NCBI RefSeq assembly: GCF_001884135.1
Contig: NZ_MAOC01000093.1
Coordinates: 62,001-126,000, forward strand
Reading direction: 5' to 3'
DNA from: Bacillus nitratireducens
Lineage (GTDB): Bacteria; Bacillota; Bacilli; Bacillales; Bacillaceae_G
DNA: 64,000 nt
A program made the translations under genes and the position numbers. Below the pieces are notes generated by a model. The model did no database searches and was not told the origin of the DNA. It saw only the letters and a program-made list of their open reading frames with translations. Shown piece after piece: positions 19,315 through 27,613 of this stretch (its first letter is position 1; each line of letters opens with the position of its first letter).

Positions 19315-20613
19315 GTGGATATTTTAAAATTATTGATGGTAGTTCTTCTTATTGGTTTAACAGCATTTTTTGTGGCTGTTGAGTTTGCAATTATTAAGGT
19401 ACGTAGCAGCCGTATTGATCAACTCGTTAGTGAAAAACGACGAGGAGCATTGGCAGCAAAAAAAGTAACTTCGAATTTAGATGAGTATTTATCAGCATGT
19501 CAGTTAGGTATTACAATCACTGCTTTAGGGCTTGGGTGGTTGGGCGAGCCGACTATAAAACATTTACTCGAGCCGTTGTTTTTAAAACTACACCTATCTC
19601 CTGCAATTGCAAGTACAGTTTCATTTATTATTGCCTTTGCAGTGATTACGTTTTTACATGTTGTCATTGGTGAACTTGCTCCGAAGACGTTGGCTATACA
19701 AAGAGCAGAGCAAGTTAGCTTATTATTATCGAAGCCAATTATTTACTTTTACCGAGTAATGTATCCCTTTATTTGGGCTTTAAATGGTTCTGCAAGGCTT
19801 GTAACAGGGTTATTCGGATTACATCCAGCTTCTGAACATGAAGTAGCTCATTCGGAGGAAGAATTACGATTAATCTTATCTGAGAGTTATGAGAGCGGAG
19901 AGATTAATCAAAGGGAATTTAAATATGTAAATAATATTTTTGAATTCGATAATAGAGTCGCAAAGGAAATTATGGTGCCTCGTACGGAAGTTGTAGGTTT
20001 ATATGAGGACGAACCATTTGAAACACATATTAAAATAATCGCACAAGAAAAATATACGAGGTATCCTGTATTTGGTGAAGATAAAGATGAAATTATTGGG
20101 ATGGTTAATGTAAAGGATTTATTTATTCGTTATATGGATGATAATCGAGATGAGGAGTGCTCGATTACACCGTATACAAGGCCAGTTATTGAAGTGTTAG
20201 AAAATATTCCTATACATGATTTACTATTGCAAATGCAAAGAAAACGAATTCCATTAGCGGTATTATATGATGAATATGGCGGTACAGCAGGGATTGTTAC
20301 ACTAGAAGATATTTTAGAAGAAATTGTTGGAGAAATCCGAGATGAATACGATGAAGATGAACACCCGCCTATAGAGCATATAAGTGAAGGGTATAAAATC
20401 GTAGAGGGAAAAGTGCTTATTAGTGAAGTAAATGATTTATTGGGCATACACTTAATCGCTGATGATGTAGATACAATCGGTGGCTGGATTATGGTACAAA
20501 AACAAATCGTTGCTGAGGGAGACATTATTGAGAAACACGGCTTTTCTTTTAAAGTTCTTGAAAAGGATATGCATCAAATTAAGCGAGTTGAAATAAAGGC
20601 AGTAGAAGAATGA
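19315..20613 (+). CDS. CNNM/CorC-type transporter-associated protein (hemolysin C family)
   Basis: The 432-aa protein has a DUF21/CNNM transmembrane domain (residues about 1-190, with AVEFAIIKVRSSRIDQL and HVVIGELAPKTLAIQRAE), two CBS domains (VPRTEVVGLYEDEP through GTAGIVTLEDILEEIVGEIRDEYDEDE) and a C-terminal CorC/HlyC domain. Family members are implicated in Mg2+ export or homeostasis; the hemolysin name is historical. The start is GTG 19315; an overlapping ATG at 19313 opens only a 4-codon frame (MWIF stop). A hairpin overlaps the ribosome site. Confidence 0.87.
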   Translation: MDILKLLMVVLLIGLTAFFVAVEFAIIKVRSSRIDQLVSEKRRGALAAKKVTSNLDEYLSACQLGITITALGLGWLGEPTIKHLLEPLFLKLHLSPAIASTVSFIIAFAVITFLHVVIGELAPKTLAIQRAEQVSLLLSKPIIYFYRVMYPFIWALNGSARLVTGLFGLHPASEHEVAHSEEELRLILSESYESGEINQREFKYVNNIFEFDNRVAKEIMVPRTEVVGLYEDEPFETHIKIIAQEKYTRYPVFGEDKDEIIGMVNVKDLFIRYMDDNRDEECSITPYTRPVIEVLENIPIHDLLLQMQRKRIPLAVLYDEYGGTAGIVTLEDILEEIVGEIRDEYDEDEHPPIEHISEGYKIVEGKVLISEVNDLLGIHLIADDVDTIGGWIMVQKQIVAEGDIIEKHGFSFKVLEKDMHQIKRVEIKAVEE

Positions 20614-20665
20614 TTGGATTTTCTATTATATAAACTTTAATAAAAAGGATATATAGAAAAATAAA

Positions 20666-20679
20666 TGTTTGCGCTTTCA
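20666..20679 (+). promoter_or_regulatory. Possible cre site upstream of aspA
   Basis: TGTTTGCGCTTTCA matches TGWAANCGNTNWCA with two mismatches. It lies 117 bp upstream of the aspA start. Weak evidence by itself; it fits catabolite control of amino acid degradation. Confidence 0.3.
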
Positions 20680-20795
20680 AAAGCGGTGCTTTATAGTGAA
20701 GGTGGATACTGAAGAATTCTTTTTAATGATACTCGTATTTTATAGGGCGAATTCTTTGGATAAGGATTTAGAATGAAAAGTATAGGTGATGAAAA

Positions 20796-22232
20796 ATGAT
20801 AGCAACGAAGGATATACGTATAGAAAAAGATTTTTTAGGTGAAAAGGAAGTACCGAGTGTAGCTTATTATGGTGTACAAACATTACGTGCCGTAGAAAAC
20901 TTTCCGATTACAGGATATCGCATTCATCCGTCACTCATTACGGCAATGGCAATTGTAAAAAAAGCGGCAGCGCTTGCGAATATAGATACAGGTTACTTGG
21001 CTAAAGATATCGGACAAGAAATTGTAGAAGCTGCACAAGAGATTATAGATGGAAAGTTCCATGATCAATTTATCGTAGACCCAATTCAGGGCGGAGCAGG
21101 GACTTCAATTAATATGAATACTAATGAAGTAATTGCTAATAGAGCACTAGAACGTATGGGATACGAAAAAGGTGAGTATGCGAAAATTAGTCCAAACACT
21201 CATGTGAACATGGCTCAATCAACAAATGATGCGTTTCCAACGGGAATTCATATTGCTACTCTGATGATGTTAGAAGAGCTTCTTATTACAATGGAAGAAC
21301 TTCATTCTGCTTTCCGTACAAAGGCAAAAGAGTTCGATCATGTTATTAAAATGGGACGCACACATTTACAAGATGCGGTGCCAATTCGACTTGGACAAGA
21401 ATTTGAAGCGTATAGCCGTGTGCTAGAGCGTGATATAAAAAGAATTAAACAGTCTCGTCAACATTTATATGAAGTAAATATGGGGGCGACAGCTGTTGGT
21501 ACGGGATTAAATGCAAATCCTACGTACATTGAACAAGTGGTAAAACATTTACGAACATTTAGCGGATTCCCACTTGTCGGCGCAGAGCATTTAGTTGATG
21601 CAACGCAAAATACAGATGCATACACAGAAGTATCTGCAGCATTAAAAGTATGTATGATGAATATGTCTAAAATTGCAAATGACCTTCGTATTATGGCATC
21701 TGGTCCACGTGTCGGATTAGCTGAAATTCAATTGCCTGCACGTCAACCAGGTTCATCCATTATGCCAGGTAAAGTAAATCCAGTTATGGCAGAAGTAATT
21801 AACCAAGTCGCTTTCCAAGTAATCGGAAATGACCATACAATTTGCTTAGCATCAGAAGCAGGGCAATTAGAGTTAAACGTAATGGAGCCTGTACTTGTAT
21901 TTAATTTAATTCAATCTATCAGTATTATGAATAACGGATTCCGTGTATTCCGTGAATACTGTATTAAAGGAATTACAGCAAATGAAGAATTGCTGAAGCA
22001 ATATGTTGAGAAAAGTGTTGGAATTATTACAGCGGTGAACCCTCATATTGGTTATGAAGCAGCATCTCGCATCGCACGTGAAGCAATTGAAACAGGAAAA
22101 TCTGTTAGGGAGCTATGCTTAGAACATGGTGTACTTACAGCAGAAGAGCTTGATATTATTTTAGATCCATATGAAATGACGCATCCTGAAATTGCTGGTG
22201 CTTCTTTATTAAAGAATAAAGTGAAACTTTAA
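20796..22232 (+). CDS. aspA: Aspartate ammonia-lyase (aspartase)
   Basis: The 478-aa protein belongs to the fumarase/aspartase superfamily, with the SS-loop signature GSSIMPGKVNPVMAE and NTHVNMAQSTNDAFPTGIHI. Aspartase is favoured over fumarase by overall similarity to Bacillus AnsB/AspA. It converts L-aspartate to fumarate and ammonia. AGGTGATG precedes ATG 20796. The last three residues (VKL) and the stop codon are encoded by the end of an inserted bcr1-like repeat, so the native C-terminus was replaced or slightly altered. The next gene (lactate permease) converges and shares a terminator. Confidence 0.92.
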   Translation: MIATKDIRIEKDFLGEKEVPSVAYYGVQTLRAVENFPITGYRIHPSLITAMAIVKKAAALANIDTGYLAKDIGQEIVEAAQEIIDGKFHDQFIVDPIQGGAGTSINMNTNEVIANRALERMGYEKGEYAKISPNTHVNMAQSTNDAFPTGIHIATLMMLEELLITMEELHSAFRTKAKEFDHVIKMGRTHLQDAVPIRLGQEFEAYSRVLERDIKRIKQSRQHLYEVNMGATAVGTGLNANPTYIEQVVKHLRTFSGFPLVGAEHLVDATQNTDAYTEVSAALKVCMMNMSKIANDLRIMASGPRVGLAEIQLPARQPGSSIMPGKVNPVMAEVINQVAFQVIGNDHTICLASEAGQLELNVMEPVLVFNLIQSISIMNNGFRVFREYCIKGITANEELLKQYVEKSVGIITAVNPHIGYEAASRIAREAIETGKSVRELCLEHGVLTAEELDIILDPYEMTHPEIAGASLLKNKVKL

Positions 22233-22370
22233 TCAGTGGGGGGGGAATCCCCCACTGATTATTAGCCCGCACCAATCGGGCTTTTACGGGCAGTTGATCT
22301 CCCATCTAACTCCCTCGCATTCGCCGAATTTTGGGGTGGGAGTTTTACTGCCCACAAATAGCGGGATAAA
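22216..22370 (-). repeat. Full-length bcr1-like repeat element (reverse orientation)
   Basis: This 155-bp unit including flanks is bordered by the 5-bp direct repeat ATAAA (22216-22220 and 22366-22370), the complement of TTTAT. It holds hairpin-forming segments (CAGTGGGGG with CCCCCACTG, and CCCGC with GCGGG near the edges) and matches the copy at 40578-40736 in opposite orientation. Length and TTTAT flanks agree with my recollection of the mobile repeat bcr1 of the B. cereus group; the name needs a database comparison. It supplies the aspA 3' end. Confidence 0.8.
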
Positions 22371-22380
22371 AAAATGTAAT

Positions 22381-22418
22381 AAAAAAAGCACCGATCCATT
22401 TGGATCGGTGCTTTTTTT
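22381..22418. terminator. Bidirectional terminator between aspA and lctP
   Basis: A 17-bp perfect stem (AAAAAAAGCACCGATCC with GGATCGGTGCTTTTTTT) encloses an ATTT loop. Confidence 0.93.
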
Positions 22419-24036
22419 AGAAGATATTAAATACCGAGTTAAGTTGAAGTAAGCTAATAATAGCTAAGAAGATTAAACTATATTTCATCACTATTTTAAA
22501 TAGAGCAGATTCTTTACCAACTAGTCCAACTGCTGCACAAGCAACTGCTATAGATTGTGGTGAAACCATTTTTGCGATTGTACCACCAACTACGTTTAAT
22601 GAAACGAGAGTAGATGGAACGATGTTTAACTGATCGGCAGTTACTGCTTGAAGTGGTGCGAATAATGAGCCACTTGATACGACTGAACCTGTAATGAATA
22701 CGCCAATCCATCCTAAAATTGGAGAAAGAACTGGGAATGCATTTCCTGTAGAAGAGAATGCAAGTCCAAGTGTAGATGACATACCAGAGTAGTTCTCTAC
22801 GTAAGCTAAAGCGATAACGCTACAAATTGTATATACTGGAACTTTTAGTTCTTTTATTGTTTCGATCATTAATTCTTTAATCATTTTGCCGTTTACACGG
22901 TAGACGATAAGTGAAACGATAATTGCTAATACAATCGCAGTAGTTGTAGAAGAGAATACATCTAGTTTGAAAATCGCTGCGAAAGGTGTATCAGCCTTTG
23001 TAATTGGTGCAGTTTTCATAACCGCATTATGAAGACCAGGGAATTGAATGTTAAATACTAAGTTTGCCAATGGACCATCCGGAGCAAATAAAGCTTTAAT
23101 TGGTTTTAAATTAAAGATTGTTACAAATGCAGTTAAGAATACGAATGGAGACCAAGCATATAAAATTTGATTGAATGTATGAGATTCTTTTTCTTCTTGT
23201 TTTTCTTCTTTAGCAGAAGATTTTGGTTGCCAAACACGTAAGAATAATGCAAGAGCGACCATACTTACGACTGCTGCGAAAATATTAGTAAGTTCAGCGC
23301 CTAAGAAGTAAGTCACAAGGAACTGAGTAATTGCGAAAGAAACACCACTTACAAGAATACCTTGCCAAGTTTCTTTAATTCCTTTAATTCCATCGACCAT
23401 TGAAACAAGTAAGAACGGTAAAACAATGCTAATGAATGGCAAAATGTAAACAGCTTGACGACCGACAGTTAATGCATCTAGCCCAGTTAATTGTGCAGGT
23501 ACTGTAACTGGAATACCCATAGCACCCATAGCACCACCAGCGATGTTAGCTACTAAGCAAATACCTGCTGCTTTTAATGGATTAAAGCCCATACCTACAA
23601 GTAATGCAGCTGTAATAGCAACTGGAACACCGAAACCAGCTGCGCCTTCTAAGAAAGCACCGAAAGAATAAGCGATTAATAATACTTGTAAACGCTGATC
23701 ATTTGTAATACTTGAAATGCTATCACGAATGACATTGAATTGTTCTGTTTTAACAGTTAATTTGTAAAGGAAGATAGCTGCGATAACGATAGTACAAATT
23801 GGATAAAATCCAGATAAAACACCGAATCCGGCAGATGCTACTGCTGCAGTTGCAGGCATTTTATAAACAAATATTGCAAGGATAATAGCAACAATCACAC
23901 TGTAAAGACCAGCCATGTAACCTTTCATTTTGAATCCCACTAAACAAATAATGAAGCAAAAAATTGGGAGTGCTGCGATTAGTGCAGATAACCAAATGTT
24001 GTTTAATGGGTCATAAATTTGTGTCCAAGTACTCAT
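22417..24036 (-). CDS. lctP: L-lactate permease
   Basis: The 539-aa polytopic protein has LctP-family landmarks: MSTWTQIYDPLNNIWLSAL, YSFGAFLEGAAGFGVPVAITAALLVGMGF, NIAGGAMGAMGIPVTVPAQLTG, and the C-terminal SLNVVGGTIAKMVSPQSIAVACAAVG. It imports L-lactate (or glycolate) by H+ symport. Two Rex operators and a consensus promoter lie upstream, so expression should rise when NADH is high, as for ldh-lctP in B. subtilis. No lactate dehydrogenase is adjacent here. Confidence 0.95.
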   Translation of the reverse strand: MSTWTQIYDPLNNIWLSALIAALPIFCFIICLVGFKMKGYMAGLYSVIVAIILAIFVYKMPATAAVASAGFGVLSGFYPICTIVIAAIFLYKLTVKTEQFNVIRDSISSITNDQRLQVLLIAYSFGAFLEGAAGFGVPVAITAALLVGMGFNPLKAAGICLVANIAGGAMGAMGIPVTVPAQLTGLDALTVGRQAVYILPFISIVLPFLLVSMVDGIKGIKETWQGILVSGVSFAITQFLVTYFLGAELTNIFAAVVSMVALALFLRVWQPKSSAKEEKQEEKESHTFNQILYAWSPFVFLTAFVTIFNLKPIKALFAPDGPLANLVFNIQFPGLHNAVMKTAPITKADTPFAAIFKLDVFSSTTTAIVLAIIVSLIVYRVNGKMIKELMIETIKELKVPVYTICSVIALAYVENYSGMSSTLGLAFSSTGNAFPVLSPILGWIGVFITGSVVSSGSLFAPLQAVTADQLNIVPSTLVSLNVVGGTIAKMVSPQSIAVACAAVGLVGKESALFKIVMKYSLIFLAIISLLQLNSVFNIF

Positions 24037-24061
24037 AATAATGACAACTCCTATCTATTTT

Positions 24062-24100
24062 ATGTGAAGAAATTCACATTATTTGTGAAACTATTCACAA
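24062..24100. promoter_or_regulatory. Twin Rex operators upstream of lctP
   Basis: ATGTGAAGAAATTCACAT (24062-24079) and TTGTGAAACTATTCACAA (24083-24100) both fit the Rex consensus TTGTGAAN4TTCACAA, the second perfectly. Their centres are 21 bp apart, two helical turns, which suits cooperative binding. Confidence 0.88.
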
Positions 24101-24115
24101 TCAACTTACATGCTT

Positions 24116-24144
24116 AGTATATTCTCCTTCAACACTATTGTCAA
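24116..24144 (-). promoter_or_regulatory. lctP promoter
   Basis: On the minus strand TTGACA (24144-24139), a 17-bp spacer and TATACT (24121-24116) form a near-consensus sigma-A promoter. Both Rex sites lie just downstream, in the initial transcribed region. Confidence 0.8.
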
Positions 24145-24207
24145 CGTGAAAAAGTATAATTATTCCATAATAGTATTAAAAGTAACATTTTGTTCATAAA
24201 GTAGACA

Positions 24208-24241
24208 AAAAGCGTAATCAAATTAATTTGATTACGCTTTT
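24208..24241 (-). terminator. Terminator of the ResA-like gene
   Basis: A 34-bp perfect palindrome (17-base arm AAAAGCGTAATCAAATT) ends in TTTT on either strand and overlaps the 3' end of the gene. Confidence 0.75.
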
Positions 24242-24779
24242 ATAAATTATTGACATATTCTTTCATTTTTTCATATGTCATTGGTCCTACATGCTTATAT
24301 TGAATGACACCGTTTGAATCGATGACAAAAGATGTTGGAATACTGATAATTTGATATGCGGCACTTGCCTGTCCTTTCTGATCTAATAGGACGGGGAAGG
24401 TATATTTGTTTTCTTCAAGAAATTGTTTTACATTGTTCGGGTCTTTTTCAGTAGCTGTCGCATTTACAGCAACAATTTCAATCCCCATATCTTTAGTATC
24501 GTGATAAAACTTTTCCATATCAGGCATTTCTATTTTGCATGGACCACACCAGCTTGCCCAAAAATTCAATATTACTTTTTTTCCTTTATAGTCTGTAAGA
24601 CGAACTTCTTGACCAGTGGTTGTTTCCAGAAGGAAATCGAGGGCAACATTGCCAACTTCAGTTCCAATGGGGATGTTTGACTTTGAAGCTATATCTTTTT
24701 TTTTGTCTAATAGGAAGTGATTGATAATAGTCCAACCGACCGCAATACTAAGTAACGCAATAATAAACCATTTTTTAAT
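24240..24779 (-). CDS. Membrane-anchored thiol-disulfide oxidoreductase, ResA-like, apparent ATT start
   Basis: The reading frame, about 179 codons, encodes IKKWFIIALLSIAVGWTII (signal anchor), a linker and a TlpA/ResA-type thioredoxin fold. The fold contains NFWASWCGPC, the redox CxxC, and a cis-Pro segment SIPTSFVID. It should reduce disulfides outside the membrane, for example on apocytochrome c. No ATG, GTG or TTG occurs in frame upstream of 24569. The frame opens after a TGA at 24786-24788, and AAGGAGG lies 10 nt before an ATT codon (24779-24777). A TTG start at 24569 would delete the anchor and first strand. I therefore place the start at ATT, an inference. Confidence 0.65.
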   Translation of the reverse strand: MKKWFIIALLSIAVGWTIINHFLLDKKKDIASKSNIPIGTEVGNVALDFLLETTTGQEVRLTDYKGKKVILNFWASWCGPCKIEMPDMEKFYHDTKDMGIEIVAVNATATEKDPNNVKQFLEENKYTFPVLLDQKGQASAAYQIISIPTSFVIDSNGVIQYKHVGPMTYEKMKEYVNNL

Positions 24780-25168
24780 ACTACATCATCCTCCTTACTT
24801 AAATTTCCTTTTTTATCGTAACAAATTGGTTAAATATGGTCAAATTACTTTACGATAGGTTATCAATTATGGACGATATTTTACAATATCATTACTGTAC
24901 ATTTCAGTAAGGTGAAAATATAACAAAAAGCCTGATAAAACAACGTTTGTAAGCAAAGTATCACTAGCCCTTTATTTTGCTTTTTCGTTGTATCATATAG
25001 TATAATATTCAGAATCAGGAGGGATTTTTTCCTGAACTGTGTGCTGATAAAAGGAGGAAAAATTTTTCAGCATTATAGGTTGATAAAGTTATGTCGTGAC
25101 AGGAAATATAAGAACAGATATATAAATAAATAATAAAGAAAATAAAAAACGAAAATGAGGGGAACTTT
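24780..25168 (+). promoter_or_regulatory. Promoter and leader region of the ArsR-type gene
   Basis: This 389-bp gap has no gene. TTGCTT (24977-24982), an 18-bp spacer and TATAAT (25001-25006) are a promoter candidate that would give a leader of about 160 nt. Within the leader an AAAGGAGG sequence sits in the loop of a TGCTGA/TCAGCA hairpin (25042-25082), with no start codon at usable distance. I recognise no known riboswitch. Confidence 0.4.
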
Positions 25169-25456
25169 ATGAACCAAAATCAATTTGACTGTCGTATTTC
25201 AGAAGAAGACGTACAGATGTTAAGAGCATTAGCTCATCCACTTCGTCTACGTTTAGTAATGGAACTAATGCAGCGTGGAACATGTAATGTAACACAATTA
25301 CAAGAGGTATTAGAAATTCCACAATCAACTGTTTCACAGCATTTAACGAAATTAAAACAAAATAAAGTAGTACGCTTTGAGAGACGCGGGTTAGAAGTAT
25401 ACTATCAAGTTCATAACGATAAAGTAAGTGAAGTAGTAAAAACATTATTTTCTTAA
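25169..25456 (+). CDS. ArsR-family winged-helix repressor
   Basis: The 95-aa protein is a single ArsR-type winged helix: LRALAHPLRLRLVMELMQRGTCNVTQLQEVLEIPQSTVSQHLTKLKQNKVV, then a basic wing RFERRGLEVYYQV. It lacks the CxC motif of metal-sensing CadC and has only isolated cysteines, so the signal is unknown. GAGGGGA precedes the ATG. It appears monocistronic with a terminator after it. Target genes cannot be deduced from context. Confidence 0.82.
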   Translation: MNQNQFDCRISEEDVQMLRALAHPLRLRLVMELMQRGTCNVTQLQEVLEIPQSTVSQHLTKLKQNKVVRFERRGLEVYYQVHNDKVSEVVKTLFS

Positions 25457-25472
25457 TTTTTGAATATTATGG

Positions 25473-25507
25473 AAAAAAGACGGATGAAATATACGTCTTT
25501 TTTTATT
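25473..25507 (+). terminator. Terminator of the ArsR-family gene
   Basis: AAAAAAGACG pairs with CGTCTTTTTT around an 11-base loop, with the T run continuing. Confidence 0.7.
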
Positions 25508-25659
25508 TGGAAAAGATGTAATAATAGGAAGAATTGAGAACGTATATAGTAGTGCGTCAGAAAGAAACAAACTATTGAAGTGCTAAATTGATGGAATATA
25601 TTCTGAAGGGATATGAAAAGATAGAAAGGAGTGTAGTAAGCAAAAGGAGGGATAGTAGT

Positions 25660-25839
25660 ATGGATGTGACACGTGTGAAACAAATCTTATCTTCTTCAAG
25701 TAGAATTGACGTTACATATGAAGGCGTACCAGTATGGATTGAGAGCTGTGATGAGCAGAGCGGAGTTGCTCAAGTATATGATGTATCTAATCCTGGAGAA
25801 AGCGTTCACGTGAACGTGACGGCTTTAGAGGAGAAGTAA
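25660..25839 (+). CDS. sspH: Small acid-soluble spore protein H
   Basis: The 59-aa protein ([20 protein letters not shown]...) matches the H-type minor SASP family of Bacillus in length and sequence, including GVPVWIES and NVTALEE. These proteins are made in the forespore under sigma-G and are found in dormant spores. AAAGGAGGG precedes ATG 25660. The frame extends upstream to a longer possible start at 25588, but that segment has no family support and the strong ribosome site argues for 25660. I did not identify a convincing sigma-G promoter. Confidence 0.9.
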   Translation: MDVTRVKQILSSSSRIDVTYEGVPVWIESCDEQSGVAQVYDVSNPGESVHVNVTALEEK

Positions 25840-25842
25840 TAG

Positions 25843-25876
25843 AAAAGACGCTTCTAAATGTTTAGAAGCGTCTTTT
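25843..25876. terminator. Bidirectional terminator between sspH and dtpT
   Basis: AAAAGACGCTTCTAAA and TTTAGAAGCGTCTTTT are perfectly complementary, with T runs in both directions. Confidence 0.9.
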
Positions 25877-25882
25877 TATTTC

Positions 25883-27232
25883 TTATTCCATCATATGTGC
25901 AATTTTCTTAGAGAACATAAGAAGTACTAATCCTAGCACGATTACGATAACACCAATGCTTGCGAATACTTCTAAATATCCTAAAGATTGAGTGAAAGCA
26001 GCTAATTGTCCTGCTAATAAGTTTGCAAATCCAGTACCAGCTAACCAAACACCCATTAATAATGATGCTAATTTAAGAGGAGCGATTGCACTTACCATAG
26101 ATAATCCGATTGGTGATAAGAATAATTCACCAATTGTATGGAACATGTAAGTGAAGATAATGAAGAATAAGTTTGCTTTCATTGCAATATTACCTTCATC
26201 GCTACCAGTTTTTAAAACAGCTAAAGTTAGAACTAAATATCCAACCCCTAGTAAAATCATACCTAATGCCATTTTTGTTGGGATTTTTAAGTCACCATTT
26301 TTTGTTTTTGAAAGTTTAATCCATAATGCAGAAACCGGTAATGCTAGTAAGATAATGAACAATGGGTTTATAGATTGGAACCAAGGTGTTGGAATTGTAA
26401 ATCCACCAATTGTACGATCCACGAACTTATCTGTGTAAAGTGTTAAAGAACTACCAGCTTGTTCAAATCCTGCCCAGAAGAATACAACGAAACAAGTTAA
26501 AATTAAAATTGCAGCTGTACGTTTTTTCTCTTGTGCTGTTAAAGGTTTTTTCTCAATTACTTTTGCATTGTTTTCTTTAGATTTCTTTCCGACAACAGTT
26601 GTTCCGATTGATCCTAAGTAACGAGGTGCTAATGTATTAAATGCAATCTGACCAATAATCATACCGATACAAGCTGTTAAGAATCCGTATTTATAATCTG
26701 TGAAATAACCGCAAATGAATGGAGCGATAAAAGCTCCTAAGTTAATTCCCATGTAGAAGATAGTGAAAGCACTATCACGACGAGAATCGTTGTCGCTATA
26801 TAATTGACCTAGTAAAGTCGAGATATTTGGTTTGAAGAATCCGTTACCGATAACTAATAATCCTAATCCTAAAAATAGTCCGGTTTTCGTGTTCATTGAA
26901 AATAGTACGAAGTTACCAATTGCCATAATGATACCGCCGATGGTAATGGCATGTCGTTTCGTAATGAAATGGTCAGTTAACCAACCACCGATAATCGGTG
27001 TGAAGTATACTAACATTGTGAAAATACCGTAAATTTGTACAGCAACTGCTTTATCAAATCCTAAACCGCCACTTACTAAGCTCGTTGTTAAATAAAGAAC
27101 TAATAAGCCACGCATTCCGTAATAACTAAATCTTTCCCATGCCTCTGTAAAGAACAACAAATATAATCCTGGTGGATGTTTTTTTGGTGATTGTTGCTCT
27201 CCAGCTTTGTCTAATTTTAAAGCTGCATCCAT
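25883..27232 (-). CDS. dtpT: Proton-dependent di-/tripeptide transporter (POT family)
   Basis: The 449-aa protein has the POT signature FTEAWERFSYYGMRGLLVLYL (the ExxERFxYY proton-coupling motif) and the second PTR2 motif region FTIFYMGINLGAFIAPFICGYFTDYKYGF. About 14 hydrophobic spans are present. It imports small peptides with protons, a plausible partner of the extracellular protease NprA for nutrient scavenging. AGGGGGAAAC precedes ATG 27232. The upstream gap holds a cre-like inverted repeat. Confidence 0.93.
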   Translation of the reverse strand: MDAALKLDKAGEQQSPKKHPPGLYLLFFTEAWERFSYYGMRGLLVLYLTTSLVSGGLGFDKAVAVQIYGIFTMLVYFTPIIGGWLTDHFITKRHAITIGGIIMAIGNFVLFSMNTKTGLFLGLGLLVIGNGFFKPNISTLLGQLYSDNDSRRDSAFTIFYMGINLGAFIAPFICGYFTDYKYGFLTACIGMIIGQIAFNTLAPRYLGSIGTTVVGKKSKENNAKVIEKKPLTAQEKKRTAAILILTCFVVFFWAGFEQAGSSLTLYTDKFVDRTIGGFTIPTPWFQSINPLFIILLALPVSALWIKLSKTKNGDLKIPTKMALGMILLGVGYLVLTLAVLKTGSDEGNIAMKANLFFIIFTYMFHTIGELFLSPIGLSMVSAIAPLKLASLLMGVWLAGTGFANLLAGQLAAFTQSLGYLEVFASIGVIVIVLGLVLLMFSKKIAHMME

Positions 27233-27613
27233 GTTTGTTTCCCCCTAATCCTGTATAACGGATATTTATGTAATTATTTTAATTCACAAAATATTTAGAA
27301 GTCAATAGAATTATATGGAAATAGAAAGAAAATTTCTAAAAAAGTTCTATTTTTCTTCAACCGTTACTCTATTTTGCCCTGAAAACGAGATAAAAAGCGT
27401 TTTCAAATGTAATAATTGAATTCTAAAAGAAAATAAAATAGTGATTAATCAGAAAATTTAGATTAAAATATTTATTCTGATATAGAGAAAATATATTTTA
27501 TTTACTTTTATAATATAACATATTGGGAATAAAAATACAAAATGAAATAATGTGACATTTAAGTGAATTGAAAAATAACCAGCTCCATAGAAAGGGAGCT
27601 GGTTAGGGAAATA
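27233..27613 (-). promoter_or_regulatory. Upstream region of dtpT with cre-like inverted repeat, and yfiY terminator
   Basis: This 381-bp gap holds TGAAAACG (27380-27387) and CGTTTTCA (27398-27405) as perfect inverted arms 10 bp apart. The 14-mer ending at 27405 fits the cre consensus with two mismatches. The region is otherwise very AT-rich with no ORF. A hairpin AACCAGCTCC/GGAGCTGGTT (27577-27604) followed on the minus strand by ATTTTT terminates yfiY. Confidence 0.5.
27577..27604 (-). terminator. Terminator of yfiY
   Basis: A 10-bp perfect stem with an 8-base loop, followed by ATTTTT on the minus strand. Confidence 0.8.

Noticed and set aside
24240-24569. Short thioredoxin gene starting at TTG 24569
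   Set aside because: This start cuts into the first strand of the domain and loses the encoded membrane anchor, and no ribosome site precedes it.
25588-25659. N-terminal extension of sspH to 25588
   Set aside because: The H-type SASP family starts at [10 protein letters not shown], and AAAGGAGGG directly precedes that ATG.
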